A model generated the notes under the pieces. That model worked only from the letters and a program-made list of their open reading frames with translations, was not told the origin of the DNA and did not search any database. The position numbers and the translations under genes were made by a program. A DNA stretch of 64,000 bases from Heterocephalus glaber (Eukaryota > Chordata > Mammalia > Rodentia > Bathyergidae), in NCBI RefSeq assembly GCF_000247695.1, contig NW_004624784.1, positions 12,973,133-13,037,132 of the forward strand, given 5' to 3'. This document shows positions 54,905-64,000 of this stretch, in pieces (the stretch's first letter is position 1; every line of letters starts with the position of its first letter).

Positions 54905-55205
54905 CAGCCTCAGAATAGTTTTTTGGGGGAGAATAGGGAAGGAAATAAAGGGGAAAGGGAAACAGGATGTGAGAGGGTCAAAAAGAAGAAATGAGGGCCA
55001 AGGATTTAGCTCAGTGGTTTCGCCACCTGCTGCACAAGTGCAAGGACTCGAGTTTGATCCCTGGTACCAAAAAAAAAAAAAAAATAAGAAGAGATGGGAA
55101 GGCAGAAAGAAAGAGCAAAGGAGATGGACTGAAAAGGAGGAAAGCAAGAAAAAGAGCTGAGTGTATGAGAAAAGGGGAAAAGAGAAGGAATGTGAAAAAG
55201 AGAAA
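54905..55205. repeat. purine-rich (GA) domain, split by an ID SINE
   Basis: The left side (54915-54994) and right side (55085-55205) are almost entirely A and G (for example AGGGAAGGAAATAAAGGGGA and AGGCAGAAAGAAAGAGCAAA). Before the ID insertion these formed one purine-rich tract of about 200 bases. Confidence 0.85.
54995..55085 (+). mobile_element. ID-type SINE in a purine-rich tract
   Basis: Body GGGCCAAGGATTTAGCTCAG to GATCCCTGGTACC, poly(A) at 55069-55084. The flanks AAGAAGAAATGAGGG and AAGAAGAGATGGGAAGG are a plausible but imperfect target duplication. The first bases (GGGCCAAGGA) differ from the GGGCCGGGGA of other copies. Confidence 0.88.
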
Positions 55206-56089
55206 CCACCCTTCATGACGTGTGAAAGAGGGGGCAATGGTGCAGCAAAGTCATGATGTTGGCTGGGAATATTGCTTTAGCCACAGTGGGGTTACAGCCA
55301 CACAAATCTGCAGCTGTGGTGCCAGGAAGGTCACTGAGGTCCTGGTTATAGAAAGGGCTCCAAGGGTGAACCCCATTCCTGGAGCTATTGGTTCTTCATT
55401 CCTTCCCTCCCTATCCAGTGCAAGAAGGAAGACTCAAGGATTTGAGAAATCACTCTTCTCTGTACACCCAAACCATTGCCTGTCCCCCTAAACCTCAGGC
55501 TCTGCTTCCTGAAGCCAGAGTCCTTGACCTGTCAGGGAGTGGTGGGGGGAGACGTGAGAAGGGTTAATAAATGGTGATGACAAATTGTGGGAGCTCTGTA
55601 TTTGAAAGAGGGAAAACTGAGCCCTTTATCTGTATGACAGCCACATGGAATAAAATGACATCCAGATTTCTCCTGGCCAGGACATTTGGGAAATAGGTGA
55701 GTATTTTCAAACATTCCTTTTAAAGAGCGAGGCAATAAGTTTCATTATCATCTTTTAATCAAAAGGAAAAAAATCCTATTACACAATTCCCAATGCATTG
55801 GGATTAGCAAAAGTCAGCACCTGGGATCCAGTAGCTCAGCATGTGTGAGCATATGAGCACCACTCATCTTCCTTAGGGAGGATCGCTACACCTGCCCCTC
55901 CACTACTGCTAAGTAATGGCTTCCCGTGGGCTCTGTCCTGGGCAGGCCTGCATGGGAGGCCTGGCCAGGCAGGCACCACTTCCTCTGCCCCTGAAGGACG
56001 GGAGAGAGGGAGTGTGGGAAGCCACATGCCCGCCCCCTCCCCGCCCTGACGGGCTGGCACCTGCAAACCCCTGGCTCAAGAAGCCTGGC
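55206..56089. other. unique sequence, no gene recognised
   Basis: Mixed sequence, GC-richer near 55920-56060. Frames at 55836-56066 (minus) and 55916-56104 (plus) mirror each other and show no domain. Confidence 0.4.
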
Positions 56090-56330
56090 TTTAGAATCAG
56101 GTAGTTTTGGACTTAAAACCCAGTTTCACCATTACTAACTGAAATACTGTGGATGATTTTTTTGATTCCTTCTAAGCCCCAATAAGTTCCTAATTTGTAA
56201 AATATGAACATTACATCTACTTTGTATTGCTGTATATGAAAAGAACCTGGTACAGAGCCTAAGTGGTAGTCAATCAAGAAATGATTTTATTATCAAATAA
56301 AGCTATTATTAATTATTATTATTATTGGTA
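56090..56330 (+). mobile_element. MIR SINE, near full length, AT-rich tail
   Basis: Forward MIR: 'ggctttagaatcaggtag', 'aaaacccagtttcaccat', 'tactaactgaaatactgt', 'aatttgtaaaatatgaac', 'ctggtacagagcctaagt' and a TTATTATTATTATTGG tail. Confidence 0.8.
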
Positions 56331-56339
56331 GACAAAGCA

Positions 56340-56628
56340 AGGCACTACTGCCAGAAACTCCCGATGAAGCACATCCAGCTCCTAAACATGCTAGTCCACA
56401 GTATCACAGCTGGTGGCTTCACACTTTCTCTTTGTGCTTCTCTGCCTTCCCACACGTTGTTCCTTAACTAGGAACCCACTTTCCATCCCACATTCCTACC
56501 ATCATGGCTGCATGACTGGCTCACTCTGCTCATCCCTCAGCTCTGGTGGCCTTTATGTCCTCTGAGGAGTCTCCCCTGATGCCCATGCCCTGGTGGAAGA
56601 GACTGTCCCTGCTACACATGCAAGCCAG

Positions 56629-56667
<39 letters not shown>

Positions 56668-56795
56668 GGCTTGGAGTCTTCCTTCAGGCTCCCAGGACCT
56701 TAAGAGGAGGGCCTAGGCCCTGTATATTGTGGTATCTCCAGTGTCACTGCATACAGCAGAATAAACATCTTTAAAAGAAATGAATGAATCAGAGA
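56340..56795 (+). mobile_element. L2 relic with internal (CT)n
   Basis: The L2 order is visible: 'tttctctttgtgcttctc', 'tgccttcccacacgttgt', 'ctctgctcatccctcagc', 'ctgaggagtctcccctga' and, after the microsatellite, 'gtgtcactgcatacagca', 'aaatgaatgaatcagag'. Confidence 0.6.
56630..56665. repeat. (CT)n microsatellite
   Basis: About 18 uninterrupted CT units, grown inside the L2 relic. Confidence 0.98.
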
Positions 56796-57326
56796 GAAAA
56801 TGAGAGCTCTCACATGGATACATGTCTAGATATGGCTCCCCACCAAAAGCCCATGCAATAGGGTTGCATTAAAAGAAAAATAATCGCTGGTCAGAGGGTG
56901 ATGGCTCTTTTCCCCTTCATGAGTAAACACAGCTGAGGCACTGGATTTGGTTCCAGGTCCCTTATTCAAGCATCCACCTACAAAGCAGAGTCCATTCTGT
57001 AGAGGCCACCCAGAGGGATAGGAGACCCTCTCCTCACACATGCAGACATAGTGAAGGCAGAGGATGTGAGCTCAGTGGAAGAGGGGTGACCCACCAGCTC
57101 TCTTCAAGTTGGGGTGTCTTGCACAGGAGTTGGGCCAGCACCAGTGGGTGACCCCAAGCAAGTCATTAAGCATTACCGATAGCCAGATTTGGGTTTCACA
57201 TGAAGGGGTCAATCATCCCAGCTTGCCCAGAACAGTCTGTGTTTTAGCACTGAAAGTCCTAGGTCCTTGGAAACCCCCAAGCTTGGGCAAACCAGGACAG
57301 TTTGCTAGTTCCACACAAGATGGCAA
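56796..57326. other. unique sequence, no gene recognised
   Basis: Mixed sequence. The frames at 56826-57041 (minus) and 57109-57372 (plus) carry no domain. Confidence 0.4.
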
Positions 57327-57371
57327 GTGTGTGCGTGTGTGTGTGTGTGTGTACATGTGTGCATGTGTGTA
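57327..57371. repeat. (GT)n-type repeat, fully alternating purine-pyrimidine
   Basis: GTGTGTGCGTGTGTGTGTGT continues through GTACATGTGTGCATGTGTGT without breaking purine-pyrimidine alternation over 45 bases. It abuts the 3' end of the L1M relic on its right. Confidence 0.95.
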
Positions 57372-57374
57372 ACA

Positions 57375-57844
57375 GCTTTGTTGAGTTTCAATTCATATAA
57401 AATATAATTCAATCATTGAAAGTGTACAATCCAAGGAGTTTTAGTGTACATACAAAGTTGTGTAGCTGTCACCACAGGCAGTGGTAGAACGTTTTTTATC
57501 ACCACCCCCCCAAGAAATCCCGTTCCTTTTACCTATCATTCCAATACCTTTCTTTCCCCTAACACTAATCTACTCCCTATCTCTATGGATTTGCTCATTC
57601 TGGACATTTTAGAATCATACAATATGTGACATTGTTTTGACTGACATCTTTCACATACCAAAATGTTTTCAAGATTCATCTGTGTTGCAATATGAGTCAG
57701 TACCTATTCCTTTCATAGCCAAATAATATTCCACCATAGGGATGTACAATACCACATTATCCATTGAGTTGGTTTGTAAATGAACACTAATGTCATTTCC
57801 ACTTTTGAGTTATTATGAATAATGCTGCTATTAACATTCATGTA
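57375..57844 (-). mobile_element. L1M 3' end, left part before MER2
   Basis: The complement of an old L1M 3' end: 'ttgaaagtgtacaatcca', 'gtgtagctgtcaccacag', 'ctaatctactccctatct', 'ctatggatttgctcattc', 'tggacattttagaatcat', 'tcataaccaaataatatt'-like sequence at 57715-57730, and 'tattatgaataatgctgc' then 'attaacattcatgta'. It runs directly into a DNA transposon and resumes after it. Confidence 0.9.
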
Positions 57845-58159
57845 GAGCCATTCTTTGGTATATGTGGGGATTCGATTCTAGGACTCCCTGCAGATATCTA
57901 GATCTGTGGATGCTCAAGGCTCTCATACGAACACAATAGTACTTCTACACATCCTAGACATCTTTCTTTATCCTTTAAATCATCTCTAGCTTATGCAATG
58001 TAAGTGCTACATAAATAGTTGTTATATTGTAAGATTTGGGAAATAATAAGAAAAAAGTCTGGACATGTTCAGTATAGATGCAATTTTTTGTGTAATATGT
58101 TCCATCTGCAGTTGGCTGAATCCACAGATGTGGGACCCATAGATATGGAGGACCAACTG
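57845..58159. mobile_element. MER2-type Tigger DNA transposon with TA target duplication
   Basis: This is a 315-base non-autonomous element. It opens 'gagccattctttggtata' and 'tgtggggattcgattcta', and has 'gtggatgctcaaggctct', 'taaatcatctctagctta', 'aatagttgttatattgta' and 'aaagtctggacatgttca' inside. It closes 'ttggctgaatccacagat' and 'atatggaggaccaactg'. This is the layout of MER2 in the TcMar-Tigger group, which transposes into TA. TA dinucleotides flank it at 57843-57844 and 58160-58161. L1M sequence is continuous across the insertion when one TA is removed. Confidence 0.85.
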
Positions 58160-58354
58160 TAAAGCTTTATGTGGATGTACATTTTCATTTCTCTTGGGTA
58201 GCATTAAAAGTGAAATTGCCAGATCACATGATAATTCTGTGTTTAACCTTTTGAGGAACCGCCAGACTGTTTTCCAAAGCGGCTTCACCATTTTACATTC
58301 CCACCAGCAATGCACGAGGGTTGATTTTGCCACATCCTCAACAACACTTGTCAT
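58160..58354 (-). pseudogene. L1 ORF2 C-terminal relic
   Basis: In the minus-strand frame that opens at 58354, residues 14-40 or so contain HCWWECKMVKPLWKTVWRFL, the zinc-knuckle-like CWWEC region and following helix typical of the last part of the L1 ORF2 protein, then a DLAISLL-type stretch. ORF2p supplies the endonuclease and reverse transcriptase of L1; only this tail is readable. The frame then runs into MER2 sequence and has no functional continuation. It is a dead fossil. Confidence 0.7.
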
Positions 58355-58410
58355 TATCTGTCTTTTTAATTATAACTGTCCCGGTGAGTGTGGTTGCGTG
58401 TTTTAACAGT
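58160..58410 (-). mobile_element. L1M, right part after MER2
   Basis: Complement L1M resumes: 'atgtggatgtacattttc', 'atttctcttgggtagcat', 'aaccttttgaggaaccgc', 'cagactgttttccaaagc', 'cattttacattcccacca' and 'caacaacacttgtcatta'. Confidence 0.9.
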
Positions 58411-59459
58411 CAGAGCCCTGAGGAAATGAAAAAGCTGCCTGGAAAGTGGTGTGCCCATTGTCCTGCCTCACATCCTTATCCAGGACTACCGTGGGGAAGG
58501 GGCTGCCAGCCCTGGCTGAAATGCTGAATAACTGATCTCAACATCTTTGGCTTTGTTCTTCTCACCTTGAGGCTGAGGCTTAAAGGAGGCTCAAGGGTGG
58601 GGACAGTTGGTGGGAGGCATCCAAAGGGAAGGGGAACATGGACATTCAGCTTTGCTTCCGTGCTGACTCTGCCATGGGCTTGTGTGGGCAGCAGACACAG
58701 CCCAGGTGCTGGCACCGGGGAGAGCTGGTGGCAGCTGCAGAGGCCCCACAACCTGCAGTCATCACCCTGCCCTCGCGGCCTTGTCATCTGTACCTCCTAT
58801 GGTCTTTTCTTGGGGCTCAGCTGTCCATTTGCTCTTCCTCTCTTTTACACCTGGCCTCTTCTCCTCCAGCTTGGCAGCCAGGTACCAGCCACCAGAAAGG
58901 TTCCCTTGTGGAGCAGAAGTAAGCAGACTGCTCTTGGTGCTCTGATCTGGATGGGCGGGTAATGAGATGGTCTTCAAGGGGCAGGGGTACCTAGGGAGGC
59001 TCAGAGGCAATGGCCACAGCTCCCTGGGCTGTCACAGTTCTCAAATGTGCAGCCAAACCATAGCTCAGTTCCTGTGAGCGGCTCTCCCTTTCCTACCTTC
59101 CTGCTCACCACACTACCCCTGCACACATACACCACCCACGTTGCAGCCCAGAGAGGGGTGAAGAGCTCCTTCCCTGCCATGGCTGCCCATCCTATTGTCC
59201 TGATGTTATGTTGGTGGTGACCCTGACACAGGTGATCTGCTTTGATCCCTAGGGAACCTGTTGGAAAGAGGTATGTGTGTGTGTGTGTGTGTGTGTGTCT
59301 GTGTGTTTGGGGGGTGGTGGTGCTCTTCCTTTAGATACGTGGTGGGGCTTATTTGAATAACTGTTTCTAAATCCCACAGGGGCATGTGTCACAGTCAGGA
59401 CTCAAAGCCGGCCTTTGGGTTGTGGTCCACTCATACACTGTCCAGTGGCTCAGGTGGAA
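58411..59459. other. unique sequence, no gene recognised
   Basis: Moderately GC-rich. Overlapping frames at 58476-58787 (minus), 58567-58962, 58638-58922, 58682-58945 (plus) and 58762-59010 (minus) cover the same DNA in five frames without a domain, a sign of low stop density rather than coding. Confidence 0.4.
59272..59306. repeat. (GT)n microsatellite
   Basis: About 17 GT units with one C interruption, followed by a TTTGGGGGGTGG run. Confidence 0.97.
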
Positions 59460-59700
59460 AACTAGGGCATCTTCCATGACTCTTCCCTCTTGCTGCTCCA
59501 TCTACACCATCTGAACAACCTATTGGTACTATCTTCAGTACGTGTCCTCACATGAATCACTTCTCATCCTCCCACCCTGGCCCAAGCCACCATCTTCTCT
59601 CACGTGGATAACAGCACATGCTTCTTGCCTGGGTCTACCCTCACCCGATGCTGGCCTCTGCTAATAAGTTTTGCTCTGGCTTGGTTCTGTGCAGATCAAT
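59460..59700 (+). mobile_element. probable L2 fragment
   Basis: Order resembling the middle of the L2 3' half: 'catgactcttccctcttg', 'tcatcctcccaccctggc', 'ccaagccaccatcttctc' and 'ttgcctgggtctaccctc'. It is diverged. Confidence 0.45.
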
Positions 59701-60339
59701 GTATTAGGACCCTTCTCCACCCTTGATTTCCCCTTGCACAGTGCAAGGGGGGTAGAGCTGTGACTCACATAGAAATCTGTCATGATACTCATTTTCTGCT
59801 CTGTGCATATGCATAAACACACGGATGTCCATGAGCACGTACGTGTCTTGGCTTCAACCAAAAACATAGAAACAGAACATGTAGCCAGAACTCTTGTCAA
59901 GAACTTATTTATTCAACCTCTACTTTTTTTAGTAGAGGGGAATATACACATTGTATTTTGTAGCAAATCAGGGTAAGAACCACTTCACCTGGCATAAGAT
60001 TACGGGTTTGCAGGAGGGGCAAGGCCATATCTCAATCCCCTGTCATCCCGTCAAGCATGTTGGGTCTGATCAGATGCCAGGACTGGGGACTATTTGACAG
60101 GAGGGTCCTGGACAGGGATCACCTGAGACACAGATGGCCAAATGCCAAATTCTCATTCCTAACCAAACTGCCTGATCATTCAAAAAGCCACAAGGACTGC
60201 TGGGAATGGACAGCCCCAGTCTTAGCTCTTTCTTTCAAGTCTGGTTTCAGCATCCTCTGTGATCACATTAGTGTGATAACGTCTCTTATGGTTAGATGCC
60301 TGCATCCACGATGAGGATATAATGACTTTCCTAGCATCT
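59701..60339. other. unique sequence, no gene recognised
   Basis: Mixed sequence; the frames at 59661-59900 and 60057-60314 show no domain. Confidence 0.4.
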
Positions 60340-60382
60340 TGCACGCATGTATGCATGCGCGCACACACACACACACACACAC
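60340..60382. repeat. (CA)n with CG-containing alternating head; Z-DNA candidate
   Basis: TGCACGCATGTATGCATGCG and the following GCACACAC run keep strict purine-pyrimidine alternation over 43 bases, with a GCGCGC core at 60357-60362. Confidence 0.95.
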
Positions 60383-60779
60383 TGCCCCACTGAGCAGACA
60401 CACACTCTGCCTCCACAGAGCTGCACAGGACTGTGGCAGCCCTCCCACACAACTCGGCTGGTGGCTACTGGCTTCAGAGGCTTTTTAATTGTCTAGGAAG
60501 TACATGGAGGGTACTGGGTTGTATCAGCTCCAGAATAAAGGATCAGAAGTTTCTTAACTCTAGGACAAGAGGGATTTACTCCAAATTGGGAGACAGACTC
60601 AGGGGAGAGAAAAGATGCATGTGCTGGGGAGCAATGACATCACCAGTGACTGATCCCTACTCTAAGACTCGAGAGCACTGAGCCCTGAGACCAGCCCATG
60701 TTCCGTTCTAGCTCTCATCCCTGGTCATGTTTCCCTGAGCACCTATGGAGTTCCTACTTCCCTTGTTCATGCTGCATGG
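60383..60779. other. unique sequence, no gene recognised
   Basis: Mixed sequence; the plus frame at 60433-60681 shows no domain. Confidence 0.4.
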
Positions 60780-60890
60780 TACCACAGACAGAAACTGAGG
60801 CTCTGGGGCCTAAGGCTACATAGCTAGTAAATGGTTAACTTGGGATCCAACCCCTATCTTCTGTCACCAAGCCAACACTCTCCTACTACA
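60780..60890 (-). mobile_element. MIR SINE fragment
   Basis: Reverse-complement MIR: 'cagacagaaactgaggct', 'ctggggcctaaggctaca', 'tagctagtaaatggttaa' and 'cttgggatccaaccccta'. Confidence 0.8.
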
Positions 60891-62589
60891 TGCCCCGCCT
60901 CTCCACTCCATGGGGACAATTCCCTTCTCTGAACCCTGTTCATCTACATCTTGCCCTCACCCTTGCTCTTGAACTGCTTCTGAGTTGCAACCCCCAGCCT
61001 CACTGGACTATCAGAAGGGCAGAAAGCATGACCTGGGCTCTTGTGGCATTTCAGTCTCTAGCACACTTCTGGGGGTCACAGTGTCAGCCACTGTGCCAAG
61101 TATCCTCTAATGCACCATCGCTGGGATCCCCACAGCACCCCGTGAGGACAACAACATTGTTGTGTCCACCTGTTCAGTTCTCAGCTGCCTCTTCCTCCTG
61201 TCTCACACATGGCCTTCTTCTTGGTCTTCCTTGGGCTCTGGTCTGATCCACGAATGTCTGTACTCATACACGGGCCTGTGCATAAGCCTCACCCCCATAG
61301 TCTTGGCCCACCTGGCATAGTCTAGGGGACAAAGAGTGGGAGCAGTCAGGCCCAGTAGCCAAGGTGCCAGGTGGGACATGGGCAAAGCTGTAAAGGTGTT
61401 TTGGGAGAGCAGGGTGCCAGGAGCCAGTAGGGGTTTAGGAAGGAGCTAAACCCTGAGACACAGGAGGACTGCGTCCCCTGTGGATGGGAATGCCTGGGGG
61501 GTGCTGTTTGTTGCTGAGTGTGGCTGCAGGACTCTAGGGTGGGACCTGTGCTCCCCCTTCCTTTCTGGGCTCATGGGTTGCTGTGACTCCAGCTGTGCTG
61601 CTGCTCAGGTGGGGACTTCAGATTGGAGGGGCTGAGAAACTCCCCTGGAGAGGCCCCTCCTGCTTTCAGAGTCCTCCCTCCTTTTTCTACCTCTGACCCT
61701 TTGCCAAGGACACCCTTTCTGGAACAGCTGTCCTGTGTTCATACAGGTTGAGAAATGTTGCCTCCCCCAGGAAGCCTCAGGAAGTAACAGGAGGAACAGA
61801 CTTCCTTTATGAAACCTCCAACTCCTTCGTTGTGTCTGCGTTGTGACCTCACTGCCACTGGCACCTTCCTTGCAGGGGGGCAGCTGCCACGCCTTTGTGC
61901 GTGTTACCTAGTTCTGAGTCTGAAGTGAGCCGCTCTAGATTTCCTTATGTCTCCTTGTTTCCATGTCCTTTCATGGGGGCTAGTTTAAGATCCAGAGAAA
62001 GAAATTCAACCTCACATGGAGACTTGTAAACTTATGGGACATCTAACCCCAAGAGGTGGGGCAAGCTGAAAATATAAATCACTTCCAAAAGAGTTTAGCT
62101 GCATTCCTTGAAATCAGGGTTATGATGTGTAACTGAAGAGAATCCATGCAAGGATGTGGGTGTGTCTGAGTGGGGTGTGTGTGTGTGTGTGTGGTATGAG
62201 GAGTATGTGCAACCCCCAAGGTCATTCCTGTGTCTTCCATTCTAAGTCCCTTCCCTTTGAGGCTGATGCTGGGGAGGAAACCTCAACTCTTTCCTATGTG
62301 GCTGACCCTAGAATTCTGCAAATTAAACCTTTAATTGAGCTCTCCAGAGGCTAGAGGATTTCCCTTCAAATGCCTTTCACTCATTCCCTCAGCTCATCCA
62401 AGGAGAGCTGCCAAATCATTTTGCAAAGGCTGACCACCCCATTTAGGCCTGTACAGTTTTAGGTAAGTGGGGTGACCCAGGTTGAGCCTCAGGACTGGTG
62501 CAGACAGACACCTGCTGCAGGCTAGGGTGCAATGACCTCCCCACTCCATATAAATGCTGTGTTACCACCCTCCCTGCCAACATGTATGT
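60891..62589. other. unique sequence, no gene recognised
   Basis: About 1.7 kb of mixed sequence. The plus frame at 60890-61246 shows no domain. A GT repeat is listed separately. Confidence 0.4.
62174..62193. repeat. short (GT)n microsatellite
   Basis: About ten GT units without interruption. Confidence 0.95.
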
Positions 62590-62720
62590 TTGTCATCCTC
62601 CCCCAGGGTGTCCTTGTATACTCCCTTCACATGATCCTCACTGCCACCCTGTGGGGTGAGCTGGGCAAGTACTATTTGCATTTCACAGGTGAGGAGAGAT
62701 TTGAAAAACTAGAATGCCTG
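62590..62720 (-). mobile_element. MIR SINE fragment
   Basis: Reverse-complement MIR: 'tcacatgatcctcactgc', 'caccctgtggggtgagct', 'tatttgcatttcacaggt' and 'gaggagagatttgaaaaa'. Confidence 0.7.
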
Positions 62721-64000
62721 TATAGGCAGAAGGCTGGTGGGTGGCATGGCTGGCAAGTTTCACTCCATTCAGGTGGGGCATTCAGAGGTCCCTCAAGCCA
62801 TAGAAAAATGTTGGGGTAGAGGCTGGCTCTTCACCTACCTAGTTCCTCCAATTCCTGCCCCAAGAGCTCCCTTCTATTGGGCACATGCCCTTATAGGGAG
62901 CCTCCAGGGATGGACCCTATCGGAGCCCTTGTTGAGGTCCTGGGCTTAAGGTCACCTCGACATCTTGACCCATGTACTTCCTCTCTCCTGAGAGAAACAC
63001 ACTTCACAACCACCTTGCAAGTTTCCAGAGATGAGACCCACAGGCTCTTCTGAGGAATTGAGGGAGTATTTTAGAACCCCAAAGTGCAAAAGGCTGCCCA
63101 CTCTATCCCGCATTGAAAAGCCCGGAACCGGAAGGTGGTGTGTGGAAGGAAAGGGGGTGGCCCCATCCTGTGCTCAAAGCCCCAAGATGGGGCAGTGTGC
63201 CTCGTCTACCCCTAGGCATTGCCAGCTCCTGTATCCCCAGAAAGCTGTTTGGGGGCCTTCAGGCACTCAGCTATGAGCACAGCCCTGAGGAATTCCCCCC
63301 AGAGTGCTCCTCTCCTTAATTGAACACATTTAGAAAGTTTTCTTTCCTCTTTCCCACTGAAGACATCCATCACTTTCCCCAGCAGAGGCGAGGCAGCCAC
63401 AACTCCTTTCCAGGGTTTATTAAATACATTCAAGAGCTTATTTGTAGCTGTCAGGGAGACGCGGAGTGGGAGTCCAGGAGCCTCCTCTCCACCTCGAGGG
63501 CAGCCCCTGCTTCTAGGTGCTTCTCTGTAGCGGGCAGGGCTGAGGTGGCAGCCCCAGTCCTAAAGTAGTCAACTCTACTCACATAGCCACTGAGGGCCCT
63601 GGCTGGCTGGCCAAGGGCAGAGCCCAGTGAGGAGCTCACACACCTCATACACACCTGGACTCTACCCCAGACAGCTTGGTGAGGAGTAAATGCACTCACT
63701 GTCTGACCCTGGTGCCAAAGGGTCACCTTGGAGTTGTAGGTGGGGCCTGAGCTCTCTGGTGTGGAGACCATGCTTCTCCTTTTGGGATAACCCAGCTCAA
63801 TCAGGCCTTGGGCTCATAGCCCAGGGCACTGGAGAGAGTGTGGAAGAAAAATGTTTTCTCTGGCTCAGAGAAGGACTTTAGAAGCTCCAGAAATCCCCTC
63901 TCTTGATGGATCAGAATGTTGAGTCCCAGAGAAAGGGGGGTGGTTTCTTGGGGTTTCCCTCAGTGCCCCCTCAACCTGAGGACCAGGATAACGGTCCTGA
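62721..64000. other. unique sequence, no gene recognised
   Basis: Mixed, moderately GC-rich sequence to the window end. Frames at 63031-63276, 63113-63319, 63212-63433 (minus), 63320-63568 and 63451-63771 (minus) overlap on both strands with no domain. A partial exon cannot be excluded but none is supported. Confidence 0.4.

Noticed and set aside
58022..58354. A 110-codon minus-strand gene
   Set aside because: Its N-terminal half is an L1 ORF2 tail and the rest is read-through into MER2 DNA; it is a fossil, listed only as a pseudogene relic.
1..64000. CRISPR arrays, operons, prophage or bacterial systems
   Set aside because: No regularly spaced direct repeats, no tightly packed genes and no Shine-Dalgarno-preceded frames; all evidence points to mammalian nuclear DNA.

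Overview
The window looks like nuclear DNA of a mammal, most likely a rodent outside the mouse/rat group. It is full of ancient mammalian repeats (MIR, L2, MER5-type hAT relics, MER2, old L1M), which fixes it as mammalian. Seven copies of a tRNA-derived ID-type SINE and one B1-dID composite SINE point to Rodentia. I saw no B2 and no free-standing mouse-type B1, which argues against muroids. The ID copies end in a GGTACC-type tail followed by plain poly(A), not the CACATATAAATAAA tail I associate with squirrels. Hystricomorph, castorimorph and other non-muroid rodents all remain possible and I cannot decide between them.

I find no protein-coding gene, no RNA gene under selection and no CpG island. 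The longest open frames are about 180 codons, occur on both strands at the same places, carry no recognisable domain, and match what stop-free noise gives in 64 kb of moderate-GC DNA. The window is best read as intergenic or as one or more long introns. Only two protein relics stand out: the broken C-terminal end of an L1 ORF2 near 58160-58354 (minus strand), and a much weaker possible non-LTR-element-like segment near 19480-19690.

Layout: 1-5 kb has a MER5 relic, a 1.1 kb L2 3' end, MIRs and an L1M 3' end. 6-18 kb has a young ID copy, many MIRs, a probable rodent hAT relic at 16.0 kb and a (CA)n at 18.36 kb. 18.5-22 kb is an AT-rich, largely repeat-free block with enhancer-like sequence. 22-29 kb is mostly unique with MIRs. 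29.6-32.5 kb is L1M/L2 debris with an ID insertion, ending in a 310 bp assembly gap (32458-32767). 33-38.4 kb has a possible muscle-type regulatory cluster, a B1-dID, and an L1M copy whose 5' part is inverted (twin priming). 38.5-38.7 kb is an AT-rich enhancer candidate. 42.5-43.3 kb holds a stack of nested insertions (MIR, old ID, MaLR LTR, young ID). 46-55 kb has three more ID copies, MIRs and a purine-rich domain. 56-58.4 kb has a MIR, an L2 and a minus-strand L1M split by a MER2 transposon with a TA target duplication. 59-64 kb is mostly unique with alternating purine-pyrimidine microsatellites.

Nothing here works together as a gene system. The interest lies in the datable nested insertions, a few candidate regulatory elements, and one AT-rich block that no familiar repeat explains. 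Repeat-family names come from memory of consensus sequences, without a database search, and boundaries are good to about 10-30 bases unless target-site duplications are given.
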